Notes: generated from the sequence alone by a model not told the origin. A DNA stretch of 64,000 nt from Clostridium bowmanii (GCF_018861315.1 NZ_JAHLDL010000020.1:26903-90902); one strand, 5' to 3'; numbered from the stretch's first letter, positions 44,125 to 53,922 are shown. Made by a program: numbers and translations.

Positions 44125-44260
44125 AAGAATTAATTTTCTATTATGAGAAGAATTAAATTTTCTTTGTGGCAAGAATTAATTTTTCTTTGTGGCAAGAATT
44201 AATTTTTCTTTGTGGCAAGAATTAATTTTTCTTTGTGGCAAGAATTAATTTTTCTTTGTG
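44125..44260 (+). repeat. 23-bp tandem repeat, about six units
   Basis: Units begin at 44125, 44148, 44171, 44194, 44217 and 44240 (last one 21 bp). The consensus starts AAGAATTAATTTTTCTT and ends TGTGGC; units 3-5 are identical and unit 1 is the most diverged. There are no unique spacers, so it is not CRISPR. It ends 25 bp before a TATAAT (44285) upstream of yaaR. Confidence 0.95.
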
Positions 44261-44441
44261 TATATTTTTTTGCTGAAAGTTCGATATAATAGATATAACA
44301 ATTAAATAATACATCTAAAGAAAATATAAATTAAATATGCAAAAGAAACTAGCATATTTGCTTATTATTTTTTTGAGGTTGACTAAAATATAAAAAACTA
44401 TTAAAGAAACTGATATAGTAAACTAGGGGGTGAAAAACATT

Positions 44442-44864
44442 ATGGAAATATCAAGGGCTAGAAGAAATTCTACTGTTGCGCCGGATAAAAAGAGCATATC
44501 TAGTAAAAAAGATTTTTCTCAAAATTTTAGCTTTGCTAGGCAGCAAAAATCAGAGCAACAGCTGAAAGATATGATGGAAGATATAAAGAAGAAAGGGAAT
44601 AGATTGAGTGTTACAAAATGTTTTGCAGATGTTAAAGCATATAAGAATTTAATTAGAGAATACTTGGATTCTGTCTTAAAACATATGTATGAGGTTAAAA
44701 AAGATATTAGCTTTTGGCAGACACAATATTTTATAACTGTGGATACTGTGGATGTAAAACTAGAGGAACTTACTCAAATGCTATTAAGTCAAGAAAAAGA
44801 AAATCTTGACGTAGCAAATACTATTGATGAAATTGCAGGACTTATTGTGGATATTTACAAATAA
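44442..44864 (+). CDS. YaaR family protein (DUF327)
   Basis: A 140-residue, mostly helical protein. The C-terminal part (VKAYKNLIREYLDSVLKHMYEVKK ... LEELTQMLLSQEKENLDVANTIDEIAGLIVDIYK) has the DUF327/YaaR pattern. Function is unknown. ATG 44442 is preferred over GTG 44430, which overlaps the GGGGGTG ribosome site. The 23-bp tandem repeat lies in its upstream region. Confidence 0.85.
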   Translation: MEISRARRNSTVAPDKKSISSKKDFSQNFSFARQQKSEQQLKDMMEDIKKKGNRLSVTKCFADVKAYKNLIREYLDSVLKHMYEVKKDISFWQTQYFITVDTVDVKLEELTQMLLSQEKENLDVANTIDEIAGLIVDIYK

Positions 44865-44872
44865 AAAGAATG

Positions 44873-45116
44873 AAAAGATATATATTACTACTAATGCATT
44901 CATCTTCGCTAAGAACTCCTAAATTTATTTTTACTTAATTTGCTAAAAAATATAAACTCGCTATCCCCTTAGTATTCCTCATGAGCACACAACAATTCTC
45001 AATTGTTGTGTGCTCAAACATATATTTTTCTTAACGCAAATTAAGTAAAAATAAATCTGGAGTTCTAAAGTTTGCTTCAATGCATTATACGTAATATATA
45101 TCTTTTTTTACGTATA
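44873..45116. repeat. Palindromic repeat family 1, copy B with nested hairpin
   Basis: It is copy A in reverse orientation, closely matching along both arms, but interrupted at the tip: between CTCGCTA and GCTCAAAC there are about 49 extra bases containing a perfect 15-bp hairpin (44983-44997 with 45001-45015, 3-nt loop). Between convergent yaaR and nadE. Confidence 0.88.
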
Positions 45117-45158
45117 ACAAATTAAATAAAAATAAAATAAGTACTTAAACAAATTACA

Positions 45159-45193
45159 AAGGCACATAACAATAGATAATTGTTATGTGCCTT
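45159..45193. terminator. Hairpin/terminator before the nadE 3' end
   Basis: A perfect 15-bp stem (45159-45173 with 45179-45193), related in sequence to the hairpins at 44983-45015 and 23850-23888. Its tail is only weakly T-rich. Confidence 0.6.
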
Positions 45194-45202
45194 CAATAAT
45201 TT

Positions 45203-47113
45203 CTAAAGGAAAGAATTAAAGCTAGCATCAGATGGCATTCTAAGATCTCCTCTTGGAGATACACTTATAGTTCCAACTTTTGGACCATCTGGTAGAGCTG
45301 AACGTTTAAATTGTTGAGTAAAGAATCTTTTTATAAATTTATCTAGCCATTTAACGATTTCTTCCTGGGAGTAGTCAGTTTTAAAGGCCTCTTTAGCTAA
45401 GAATAATATTTTACTAGGAGAAGCACCTTGCTTCATAAAATAATAGAGGAAAAAGTCATGGAGTTCATATGGACCAACGATGTCCTCGGTTTTTTGAGCT
45501 ATTTTACCGTTTTTATCTTTAGGTAGAAGTTCTGGACTTACAGGGGTGTCAAGGATGTCTAAAAGGATATCTGTAACTTCCACTGAGGCTTCTTTATCTG
45601 CTACATATTTAACTAAATATCTCACTAAAGTCTTAGGAATCGAGCAGTTTACAGAGTACATAGACATATGATCTCCATTATATGTGCACCAACCTAAGGC
45701 AAGCTCAGATAAATCTCCCGTTCCTATTAACAGACCACCATCTTTATTAGCAACATCCATAAGAATTTGTGTTCGTTCTCTTGCTTGAACATTTTCATAA
45801 GTTACATCATGCTTTTCTGCTGGATGATTTATGTCTTTAAAATGTAGAAGGCAAGCATCCACTATATTAATTTCTCTAAGCTCAGTGCCTAAATTTTTAC
45901 AAAGGCTTATTGCATTCATATAGGTTCTATCTGTAGTTCCAAACCCAGGCATAGTGATAGTAATAATATTTTTTCTTGGCAACTTTAGCATGTCAAAGGT
46001 TTTAACTATAACTAGCAGTGCTAAAGTCGAGTCAAGCCCACCAGAAATACCAATTATTGCTTTTTTAAGTCCAGTATAAGAAAATCTTTTGGCGAGGGCT
46101 GAGGATTGAATATTAAATATTTCCTGGCAACGTATTTCTCTCAAATGTTCATTAGAAGGAACAAAGGGATGCTTATCGATATATCTATCAAAAATTCCGA
46201 AATTTGTGTTTAAAAATTCAAAAGGTATTTCACATACTTCAAATGGACATATGGCGTTACTGTTTCTAAAACTTGTGTTTTTTAATCTTTCACTGTTTAA
46301 TTTATCTATATCAATAATAGAAGTAATAATTTCATTTTCCCTTTGAAACCTATTATTTTCTTTTAGTAATAGCCCATTTTCACTAATCAAAAGATGACCG
46401 CTGAAAAGCAAATCCGTGGAGGATTCAAAAACACCAGAGGAGGCATATAAATAAGAACACATACATCGTGCACTCTGAGATGAAACCAAGGATTTTCTGT
46501 AATCAGCCTTACTAACCAGTTCGTTAGAGGCAGATAAATTAGCAATTATATTTGCACCTTTAAGAGCTAAATAGCTGCTAGGAGGAATGGTTACCCAAAG
46601 ATCTTCGCAAATCTCAAAACCAAATTTAATTTTACCGCAGGTGAATAATAAATTTGTTCCAAAGGGGATGCTATTTTCAAAAGAAAGATTTACAGTTTTG
46701 GATGTTAGGCCAAGACCCTCAGTAAACCATCTTTTTTCATAAAACTCGGAGTAATTTGGAATATAGCTTTTTGGTACGATTCCTAGAAGTTTGCCATTAA
46801 ATATTACATAGGCACAATTATATAGGCAATTATTAAAATATAGTGGAGATCCCACTACAATTAATATATCTTTGTCTTTAGAAAACTCACACAGAGATTC
46901 GATTGCATCTTCAGATTTTTCAAGTAATTCTTGTTGTAAAAATAAATCAGCACAGGTATAAGCAGTTATACAAAGTTCTGGAAAAACTATAAATTTTGAC
47001 TTTTGTTTTAAAGATTCTTCAATGCAGCTTTTTATGTTAATTAAATTAAATTCTATATCTGCTACATTAACAATTGGACAAGCAGCAGAAACCTTTATAA
47101 AAGAAGTATCCAA
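45203..47113 (-). CDS. nadE: NAD+ synthase (glutamine-hydrolysing)
   Basis: The last step of NAD synthesis, amidating deamido-NAD with ammonia from glutamine. The N-terminal CN-hydrolase domain shows the triad Glu46 (FPELCIT), Lys (VPKSYIPNY) and Cys (FEICEDLW); the C-terminal synthetase has the ATP loop ISGGLDSTLAL and GTGDLSELALGW. At 636 residues it has the fused glutaminase form. TTG start at 47113 with GAAAGG upstream. Confidence 0.96.
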   Translation of the reverse strand: MDTSFIKVSAACPIVNVADIEFNLINIKSCIEESLKQKSKFIVFPELCITAYTCADLFLQQELLEKSEDAIESLCEFSKDKDILIVVGSPLYFNNCLYNCAYVIFNGKLLGIVPKSYIPNYSEFYEKRWFTEGLGLTSKTVNLSFENSIPFGTNLLFTCGKIKFGFEICEDLWVTIPPSSYLALKGANIIANLSASNELVSKADYRKSLVSSQSARCMCSYLYASSGVFESSTDLLFSGHLLISENGLLLKENNRFQRENEIITSIIDIDKLNSERLKNTSFRNSNAICPFEVCEIPFEFLNTNFGIFDRYIDKHPFVPSNEHLREIRCQEIFNIQSSALAKRFSYTGLKKAIIGISGGLDSTLALLVIVKTFDMLKLPRKNIITITMPGFGTTDRTYMNAISLCKNLGTELREINIVDACLLHFKDINHPAEKHDVTYENVQARERTQILMDVANKDGGLLIGTGDLSELALGWCTYNGDHMSMYSVNCSIPKTLVRYLVKYVADKEASVEVTDILLDILDTPVSPELLPKDKNGKIAQKTEDIVGPYELHDFFLYYFMKQGASPSKILFLAKEAFKTDYSQEEIVKWLDKFIKRFFTQQFKRSALPDGPKVGTISVSPRGDLRMPSDASFNSFL

Positions 47114-47562
47114 AATAATTCACGACCTTTCTTTTGTTTATGGAATATAGTATTTGTAAATTTGTATTTATATAGTCAATGTTAACTAAAATTATATCAT
47201 TATCTTAGATTCATTAGTAGAGAGGGTTAACAATTATTATACCATTATTTTAATTAATGCTAATTTATCCAATTATATCATTAATAAAATAGTTGGTAGC
47301 ATTCTTAATGACACTATTGTTTAGATAGTTGTTTAACTGTCCCCGGTACTTGATTCGGTATTTAATGATATATGAAAGGAAGTTTGAGACATTCTAAGCC
47401 TAAATAATAAAGTTAATTATAAAGAATAATAAAGTTAATAATAAAGAATAATAAAATTGTATTATATTATGTGAAAAAGATATATACTTATAGTAGCGAT
47501 TGGTAATATTTTATAGATTATGACGCATTATGTTAATTGATTTTTGAAAGGGGGAATACAAT
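47114..47562. other. Intergenic region nadE/nfeD
   Basis: No gene is seen in 449 bp. It holds a diverged, inverted copy of the GGGGACGGTTAACAACT motif (47327-47344) and a short AT-rich direct repeat (AAAGAATAATAAA, about 47410-47455). Confidence 0.5.
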
Positions 47563-47991
47563 ATGGAATGGACGCCAATGATATTATGGATAGTTGTAGC
47601 ATTAGGGGCACTAGCTATTGATATTGTGACCAGTGCTTTTATGTTTATATGGTTTGCTATAGGTGCAATTGCAGCAATAATTGCTATAGCGTTTAATGCA
47701 CCAATAGGTACTCAAGCAATCATTTTTGTTGCAGTAAGTGCAGCATCTACGGCCATTGGATATCCTATAGTTAAGAAGACCATAAAGAAAACCGTAAGCA
47801 AAACATTGACTATGGAAGAAAAATATGTTGGAAATGAATTTACAATAACAAAAGACATAGACGTGAAAGCAAATATTAAATTCCAAGGAATTTATTGGAC
47901 TGTAAAAAATGTTGGGAAACCTTTGACAAAAGGTGACTTGGTTCAAGTTATTGGGATTGAAGGAAATAAATTATTAATAGCGAAAGTCTAA
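47563..47991 (+). CDS. NfeD family membrane protein
   Basis: Short form of NfeD (142 aa): two hydrophobic segments (about 8-45 and 50-70), then a soluble OB-like domain (YVGNEFTITKDIDVKANIKFQG ... GDLVQVIGIEGNKLLIAKV). NfeD proteins pair with SPFH/stomatin proteins in membrane microdomains, and the next gene encodes one. GGGGGAA precedes the ATG. Confidence 0.92.
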   Translation: MEWTPMILWIVVALGALAIDIVTSAFMFIWFAIGAIAAIIAIAFNAPIGTQAIIFVAVSAASTAIGYPIVKKTIKKTVSKTLTMEEKYVGNEFTITKDIDVKANIKFQGIYWTVKNVGKPLTKGDLVQVIGIEGNKLLIAKV

Positions 47992-48023
47992 GTTATATAT
48001 TAAAATTTAAAGGAGGAATTGTA

Positions 48024-49049
48024 ATGAATTTTGGATTAATTATAGGTTTGTTTATATTATTACTATTAGTTATTGTGCTTTTATCATCTATTAAAATTGT
48101 TAATACAGGATCAGTGGTTTTAGTAGAAAGGTTTGGTCAGTTTCATAGGACATTAGAGCCAGGTTGGCATTTAATAATTCCATTTGCAGATTTTGTTCGC
48201 AGAAGAATTTCTACTAAGCAACAAATATTAGACATACAACCACAAAATGTTATAACTAAGGATAATGTAAACATATCAATTGATAATGTTATATTTTATA
48301 AGGTTATGAATTCAAGGGATGCAGTGTACAATATTGAGGATTATAAATCAGGTATCGTGTACTCAACTATTACTAATATGAGAAATATTTGTGGAGATAT
48401 GACCTTAGACGAAGTATTATCAGGAAGAGATAGAATAAACCTAAGACTTCTTGAAATAATTGACGAAATAACTGATGCTTACGGGATTAAAATATTATCT
48501 GTAGAAATTAAAAATATTATTCCACCAAATGAAATTCAACAAGCGATGGAAAAACAAATGAGAGCAGAGAGAGATAAGAGAGCATTTATCCTTACAGCAG
48601 AAGGTGAAAAGCAAAGTCAAATTGAAAGAGCAGAAGGACATAAACAAGCTCAAATATTAAATGCTGAGGCTGAAAAAGAAGCAAATATTAGACGTGCAGA
48701 AGGAATGAAAGAATCACAACTCCTTGAAGCTGAAGGTAAGGCTAAGGCTATACAAGCTATTGCAATTGCAGAAGCAGATGCAATAAGAAAAGTAAATTCA
48801 GCTATTATAGAATCAGGTACAAACGAAACAGTAATAGCATTAAAACAAATTGAAGCTCTTAAAGAAATGGCTAAGAACCCAGCTAATAAACTTATACTTC
48901 CAAATGAAACATTGTCAAGTCTAGGTAGTATATCAGCTATAGCCGAGATGTTAAAAATGACTAAGCATGTTGAAAATAAACCAATGGTAAATGTACCAAT
49001 TGAAAATAAACCTATGGGTAATATACCAATGGATAAGAAGTCAATATAA
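48024..49049 (+). CDS. SPFH domain (stomatin/prohibitin-like) protein
   Basis: N-terminal membrane segment (about 4-24), then a band-7/SPFH domain (GSVVLVERFGQFHRTLEPGWHLIIPF ...) and a long Ala/Glu/Arg-rich coiled coil (AEGEKQSQIERAEGHKQAQI). The tail carries short NKPM repeats (KPMVNVPIENKPMGNIPMDKK). It likely scaffolds membrane domains with the NfeD partner 32 bp upstream. AAAGGAGG ribosome site. Confidence 0.94.
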   Translation: MNFGLIIGLFILLLLVIVLLSSIKIVNTGSVVLVERFGQFHRTLEPGWHLIIPFADFVRRRISTKQQILDIQPQNVITKDNVNISIDNVIFYKVMNSRDAVYNIEDYKSGIVYSTITNMRNICGDMTLDEVLSGRDRINLRLLEIIDEITDAYGIKILSVEIKNIIPPNEIQQAMEKQMRAERDKRAFILTAEGEKQSQIERAEGHKQAQILNAEAEKEANIRRAEGMKESQLLEAEGKAKAIQAIAIAEADAIRKVNSAIIESGTNETVIALKQIEALKEMAKNPANKLILPNETLSSLGSISAIAEMLKMTKHVENKPMVNVPIENKPMGNIPMDKKSI

Positions 49050-49074
49050 AACAACTTAATTAATAATTCAACAT

Positions 49075-49108
49075 AAAAATAAAGCCTGAGAAATCAGGCT
49101 TTATTTTT
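49075..49108. terminator. Bidirectional intrinsic terminator
   Basis: A perfect 15-bp stem with GAAA loop (49075-49089 with 49094-49108). The minus-strand flavin reductase stop codon lies inside its right arm. Confidence 0.9.
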
Positions 49109-49711
49109 ATGTTTTGGTTTGCTATTTTTCTTTAAGTCCTTGTTACTTTTTTTCTGAACTGAATAACCGAATTTTCCCAAAGGCTTAGAATTAACACTAA
49201 AATATTCACCATGAGAATAAGTAATAAGATCAGCACTTTCAAAATGTATTTTTCCATTATAATCTATTAAGGTATTATCTACATGGGTATTCACAATTTC
49301 AGCTAAAAACAAATCGTGGGTACCTAGAGGGGTAATACTTTTAACTACGCATTCTAGAGATATAAGGCATTCAGAAATTAATGGCGAGGTGATATCCTTG
49401 CTGCTTTCCATAGTAAAGTTCATCTCTTTAATTTTATCGATTTGTTTACCTGAGCGTACTCCGCAATAATCAACTTGTTTAACCATTTTTGAATTAGGTA
49501 GATTTACTACAAAATTACCGCTTTCTTTTATATATTCATAGGAAAGTCTTTCAGGTCTTATGGCTACAGTTATCATTGGTGGTTTAGTACAAGCAGTTCC
49601 TATCCATGCCACTGTAAAAACATTTATTTTGCCATCTTTATTTTTTGAGGTAATTAATACTACTGGAACAGGGTTTAACATTGCACTGCCTTTAAAAATA
49701 GTTTTTGTCAT
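49094..49711 (-). CDS. Flavin reductase-like FMN-binding protein
   Basis: A split-barrel flavin reductase domain: MLNPVPVVLITSKNKDGKINVFTVAW, PPMITVAIRPERLSYEYIKESGNFVVNLP, CGVRSGKQIDK. Such proteins bind FMN and often reduce flavin or act in flavoprotein NADH oxidation. The last ~25 residues are a lysine-rich tail. AGGAGTG precedes the ATG. Confidence 0.9.
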   Translation of the reverse strand: MTKTIFKGSAMLNPVPVVLITSKNKDGKINVFTVAWIGTACTKPPMITVAIRPERLSYEYIKESGNFVVNLPNSKMVKQVDYCGVRSGKQIDKIKEMNFTMESSKDITSPLISECLISLECVVKSITPLGTHDLFLAEIVNTHVDNTLIDYNGKIHFESADLITYSHGEYFSVNSKPLGKFGYSVQKKSNKDLKKNSKPKHKNKA

Positions 49712-50012
49712 ATATTTTCACTCCTATATAGTTAACTTATCTAGTAAATATTTTCATATCATTTATGTTATACATTTTTTTATAACACTATCCATTATAC
49801 AATACCTTCAAAGATTTATAAAGTTATGAAACAAAGCCAAAAATATTTTATTTTAAAAGGAAAAAAATGTAATTATAATGTAACTATATATAATTTGTAA
49901 TCGTCTATAATATATATAAATAGTAATAAAATTTTTATAAAAAGTATACTGTTCAACAAAAGATAGATATCTAAATTATTAAAATATTATATATTGAAAG
50001 GTGGGAATTATT
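49712..50012. other. AT-rich divergent intergenic region
   Basis: About 300 bp between the divergent flavin reductase and YcdB/SLH genes. No convincing gene, RNA motif or repeat was seen. Confidence 0.4.
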
Positions 50013-52346
50013 ATGAACAGGAAAAAAATATTTTCAATAATATTAGCATCGGTATTAATATTTACGGCGACTACTTCAACTTTTGCGAGTGCTACTACTA
50101 AGGTTCAACCACAAATTACACCAATTATAAAAACAACCAATACAACGAATACAACAAATACAACGACTACAACAAATAGCCAAGATGAAAAGAATGTTAA
50201 AATATCAAAGGAAAAAGCAAAAGAAATTGCAAAGGGAGTAATAAAAACCTATTTTAATACAGTAATAAATGAGAGTAAATTTAACTCAACAAGTAATTTT
50301 AATACATCAAATTATAATGGAATTAAAGGTAGCTCTTGGAATATTAATTGGGATATGTATAATGCGTCAAAAAATATTAATATTAGTGTTACCTTAAATG
50401 CTGAAACTGGTGAAGTTACTGGGGCAAGTAATTATGAACGTAAGACAAATGAAGAAAATGCAGTTCCAACAATAACGGTTAAGGAAGCAGATAAAATCAG
50501 TGATGATTTTGTTAAAAAAATACAACCTAAAAAATATAGTGAATATAATAAAAAAGATTATAATAGTTTAAGAAATTATGGGTCACCTAATTATAATTTT
50601 AATTATGTAAGTAAGGTTAATGGAATAGAATTTGATGGCAATAATATTAATATAGAGGTGGATGGGGTATCTGGAAAGGTAGTTTCTTATTATAATAATT
50701 GGAATGCAAATCTAAAGTTTCCAGAGATTAAAGGAATAGTAGATTCTAAAACTGCAGTTGAAGCTTTTAAAACTGAAGCTAAAATGTCTTTGAGGTACAT
50801 GGGATTTACACAAAATTATAGGTATTATGAAAATAAAAGAGATGTAAAATTATTATATGTTCCAGAATTTAGTAAAGGAAATATGTTAGATGCCAAAGAT
50901 GGCAAGTTTATTGATCCATTTAATAATGGTGGAGCCTCAGTAATAAAAGATTTAAATGATAAAGAAAAATTAGACTTTTATAATAAAGCTAAAGTGGTAA
51001 CAACTAGAGAAAAGTCAATAGAGGAGGAGGAAGCAGGAACTATAATAAAGAGTTTCCTAAATAAGATTTATGGTGAAGGTTATGCAATTCAAGGGTTAGG
51101 ATATCAAGAATATGCTGAGAACCTTGGAAATTCAAGTAATAAAACGTGGAATGCATCTTTCACTAAAGGAGATCTAGGAAAATCCAACGAAGGTGGAAAT
51201 ATATCAATAGATGCTTTAACTGGAGAAATAGTAAACTCTTATAAATATTCTAATGAAGATTATAATGCGAATGAAAAATTCGTAGCTAAATTATCTTGGG
51301 AAGATGCATACACTAAGGCAATTGAAGTAGTTGCAAAGTATTATCCTGATAAAGTAAAACAAATAAAAACAGAGCAAATTCATTATAATTATAGTGCTTA
51401 TGATAAGATGGGAGAAAGATCTTATAATTTTAACTTTACAAGACTTGAGAATGGTATAGAATTTAACGAAAACAGTATAAATATTGGGTTCAGCGCTGTA
51501 ACTGGCGACATGAATAGTTTAAATTGTAATTGGGACAAAACTATTAAATTCCCTGACGTTAAAAACACTATAAGTGCAAAAAATGCAAGTGACTTATTGT
51601 TTAGTAAGTATAAACCAGTACTAGTTTATACACAAATAAATAAAAGTAGTAATCCGGAAAAACCAGAATTAGAAATAAAACTCGCTTATAAACTAAATGA
51701 TGACAATGGAATGTATGACTATACAAATATTGATGCTCTTACTGGTAAATTCTTAAATTACAATGGTGAAAATATTGACCAAAATATAGAATTGTTTAAA
51801 GCCCAAATTAAAGGTAGTAAGGCAGAAAAAGAGTTAAGTATATTAGCATCTAAAGGATTAATAGAGACTGCTGATTTTAAATTAGACAAAAAAATTACTC
51901 AAATTGACTTAATTAAAATGTTAGTGAATGCAAGGGGCTATACACCATATATGGCAGACAAAACAGCAGATTTGAAATTCTCAAATATTGCGAAATCTGA
52001 TGTAAACTATAAATATCTTCAAATGGCTGTATCCTATGGAATTATGGAGAACTCAGCAGGGAAGTTTATAGGAGATAAATTGGTTACTAAAGAAGAATTG
52101 GCTAAGACATTGGTTAAATATACCAATTATAGCAAGCTAGCTGATCACAGTGAATTGTTTAAAATTAATTATAGTGATGCAAGTAAAATAAGTAAGGGTA
52201 ATTCAGGATATGTAGCTATTGCAGCAGCATTTGGTTTTGTAAAAATAGAAAATAACGAATTTAAGCCAAAGGATAATGCTACAATGGAACAATTAGCTGT
52301 AGGTGTATTTAATGCACTTAACAACGTAAGGAATACACAGCATTAA
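50013..52346 (+). CDS. Secreted YcdB/YcdC-repeat protein with S-layer homology domain
   Basis: A signal peptide (cleavage near FAS-ATT, about residue 26) is followed by a Thr/Asn-rich linker, then repeated YcdB/YcdC (PepSY-like) units with the recurring 'NI.IDALTGEIV' ending (for example ISVTLNAETGEVTG, ISIDALTGEIVNSY, IGFSAVTGDMNSL, NIDALTGKFLNY). The C-terminal ~160 residues contain SLH-type motifs for attachment to wall polymers. Probably a surface protein. ATG 50013 is chosen with AAAGGTGGG upstream. Confidence 0.85.
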   Translation: MNRKKIFSIILASVLIFTATTSTFASATTKVQPQITPIIKTTNTTNTTNTTTTTNSQDEKNVKISKEKAKEIAKGVIKTYFNTVINESKFNSTSNFNTSNYNGIKGSSWNINWDMYNASKNINISVTLNAETGEVTGASNYERKTNEENAVPTITVKEADKISDDFVKKIQPKKYSEYNKKDYNSLRNYGSPNYNFNYVSKVNGIEFDGNNINIEVDGVSGKVVSYYNNWNANLKFPEIKGIVDSKTAVEAFKTEAKMSLRYMGFTQNYRYYENKRDVKLLYVPEFSKGNMLDAKDGKFIDPFNNGGASVIKDLNDKEKLDFYNKAKVVTTREKSIEEEEAGTIIKSFLNKIYGEGYAIQGLGYQEYAENLGNSSNKTWNASFTKGDLGKSNEGGNISIDALTGEIVNSYKYSNEDYNANEKFVAKLSWEDAYTKAIEVVAKYYPDKVKQIKTEQIHYNYSAYDKMGERSYNFNFTRLENGIEFNENSINIGFSAVTGDMNSLNCNWDKTIKFPDVKNTISAKNASDLLFSKYKPVLVYTQINKSSNPEKPELEIKLAYKLNDDNGMYDYTNIDALTGKFLNYNGENIDQNIELFKAQIKGSKAEKELSILASKGLIETADFKLDKKITQIDLIKMLVNARGYTPYMADKTADLKFSNIAKSDVNYKYLQMAVSYGIMENSAGKFIGDKLVTKEELAKTLVKYTNYSKLADHSELFKINYSDASKISKGNSGYVAIAAAFGFVKIENNEFKPKDNATMEQLAVGVFNALNNVRNTQH

Positions 52347-52364
52347 AGTAAGGAATAAAAAAGT

Positions 52365-52596
52365 TTTTCTTATATTGTGCTATCACGAAAAGTATATATT
52401 GCTGGAAATGCTCTCACTTTGCTAAGTAATTCTAAAATTTATTTTATTTGCAGTTGCTAAAAAATGCAAACTCGCTATATTGCTCAAACATGCATTTTTC
52501 TTTACGCACCTGTAAATAAAATAAATTAGAATTACTAAAGCCTGTTCGAATGCTTTCTGCGCAATATATACTTTTGTTAGCACAATTTAAGAAAAA
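52365..52596. repeat. Palindromic repeat family 1, copy C (diverged)
   Basis: Outer arms TTTTTCTTATATTGTGCTA and its near complement, then GTATATATTGC / GCAATATATAC, and AATTCTAAAATTTATTTTA / TAAAATAAATTAGAATT. The tip keeps AACTCGCTAT and GCTCAAACATGCATTTTTCTT as in copy B. Same-direction genes flank it here. A piece of its outer arm recurs at 53936-53975. Confidence 0.78.
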
Positions 52597-52602
52597 GTAT
52601 CT

Positions 52603-52640
52603 AAATGAAATTTCAATAGTTTTATTGGCTCTTAATATAT
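52603..52640 (+). repeat. Repeat family 2 fragment
   Basis: AAATG-AATTTCAATAGTTTT matches the right arm of the repeat at 18244-18443; it directly follows family 1 copy C. Confidence 0.5.
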
Positions 52641-52765
52641 AGTTCTTAAAGATAAGAAGTAATATAGTTAATGATACAAAAGTAAATTTTTGCAATTTTT
52701 GTGGAATATGATGCAATTATGGTGCAAAATTAATTTTTATTTAAATAATATTGCTTTGCAAATGT

Positions 52766-52876
52766 ATATTTTAGTGATATAATTTTAATGAGAGTAAACA
52801 TGAAATATGGCTAAGAGAAATGAGAGCCACACTAATGAATCTGTTTAACGATAGATTTATTATGTGTGGTTTTTTG
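52766..52876 (+). ncRNA. Candidate short leader or small RNA ending in a terminator
   Basis: A consensus-like -10 (TGATATAAT, about 52770-52778) is followed about 50 bp later by a strong hairpin with CCACAC/GTGTGG base (52828-52869) and T6. The unit would give a roughly 90-nt transcript far from the preceding gene. It could be a small RNA or an attenuated leader of the lipase gene 110 bp downstream. No known family recognised. Confidence 0.4.
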
Positions 52877-52989
52877 TATTTAAATTTACATCCGTATTAA
52901 AAGAACTAATTAATCCTACTAGAATTTTATAGTTTTTGTGTCTAATTGTAGTATTTTTATATAGAAAATATAAATAGGGGGTTGGGGTT

Positions 52990-53922
52990 ATGAAAGTAGA
53001 GAATTTTAAGTTTGTGGACAAAGGCGGATTGGAAATATTTGTATATAAATGGCTACCAGATGAGAAGCTGCAAGTTAAGGGGATAGTTCAGATAGCTCAT
53101 GGAATGGCAGAAACGGCAACAAGGTATGAAGACTTTGCAAGTGCTTTAACAAAAAATGGGTTTATTGTTTATGCGAATGACCATAGAGGGCATGGGAAAA
53201 CTGCAGGAGAAGTTTCCAAATTAGGGGATTTAGGTGAGGATGGCTTTAATTCAATGGTACAAAATATGCATCAATTAAATGAAAGGATTAAAGAAGAAAA
53301 TCAAAATTTACCTATATTTTTGTTTGGGCATAGTATGGGATCCTTTTTAACACAAAGATATATTTGTTTATATGGAAGTGAATTAAATGGTGCAATTATT
53401 TCAGGGTCTTGTGGTAAGCAGGGGATTACTGTAGATATAGCAAGGATGATAGCAAAGGGCGAGATCAAGAAAATTGGAAGAGCTGGCAAAAGTAATAAAT
53501 TAGATAAGCTATCTTTTGGAAGTTATAACAATTCATTTAAGCCTAATAGGACAGCTTTTGATTGGTTAAGTAGTGATAATAAACAAGTTGATAAATATAT
53601 AGCTGACCCATTTTGTGGCACGGTCTTTACAGCGGGATTTTTCTATGACTTTTTAGGAGGACTTAAGAGTATAGCTGACAATAAGGAAATTAAAAATGTC
53701 CCTAAAGATTTACCTGTTTATATTTTTTCAGGAGCTAAAGATCCTGTAGGAAAAAATGGCAAGGGTGTTCTAAAGTTGGTTAAGACCTATAAAGAACATG
53801 GAGTGGTGGATTTAACATATAAGCTTTATAAAGATGGACGACATGAGATGCTCAATGAGGTTAATAAAGAAGAAGTAATTGAGGATGTATTGAAATGGCT
53901 TAATACACATATAAATAAATAA
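52990..53922 (+). CDS. Alpha/beta hydrolase, lysophospholipase/monoacylglycerol lipase-like
   Basis: A 310-residue hydrolase with VQIAHGMAETATRY, NDHRGHGKTAG, nucleophile GHSMGS (about residue 117), and catalytic Asp/His in FSGAKDPVG and DGRHEMLNE. The arrangement matches cytosolic monoacylglycerol lipases/lysophospholipases of the Hydrolase_4 group. GGGGGTTGGGG precedes the ATG. Confidence 0.9.
   Translation: MKVENFKFVDKGGLEIFVYKWLPDEKLQVKGIVQIAHGMAETATRYEDFASALTKNGFIVYANDHRGHGKTAGEVSKLGDLGEDGFNSMVQNMHQLNERIKEENQNLPIFLFGHSMGSFLTQRYICLYGSELNGAIISGSCGKQGITVDIARMIAKGEIKKIGRAGKSNKLDKLSFGSYNNSFKPNRTAFDWLSSDNKQVDKYIADPFCGTVFTAGFFYDFLGGLKSIADNKEIKNVPKDLPVYIFSGAKDPVGKNGKGVLKLVKTYKEHGVVDLTYKLYKDGRHEMLNEVNKEEVIEDVLKWLNTHINK

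Noticed and set aside
44125..44260. CRISPR array
   Set aside because: The 23-bp units are contiguous with no unique spacers and there are no cas genes.
49094..49108. Alternative stop for the flavin reductase gene upstream of the terminator
   Set aside because: The frame is open to 49094, so the stop codon really lies inside the terminator stem.
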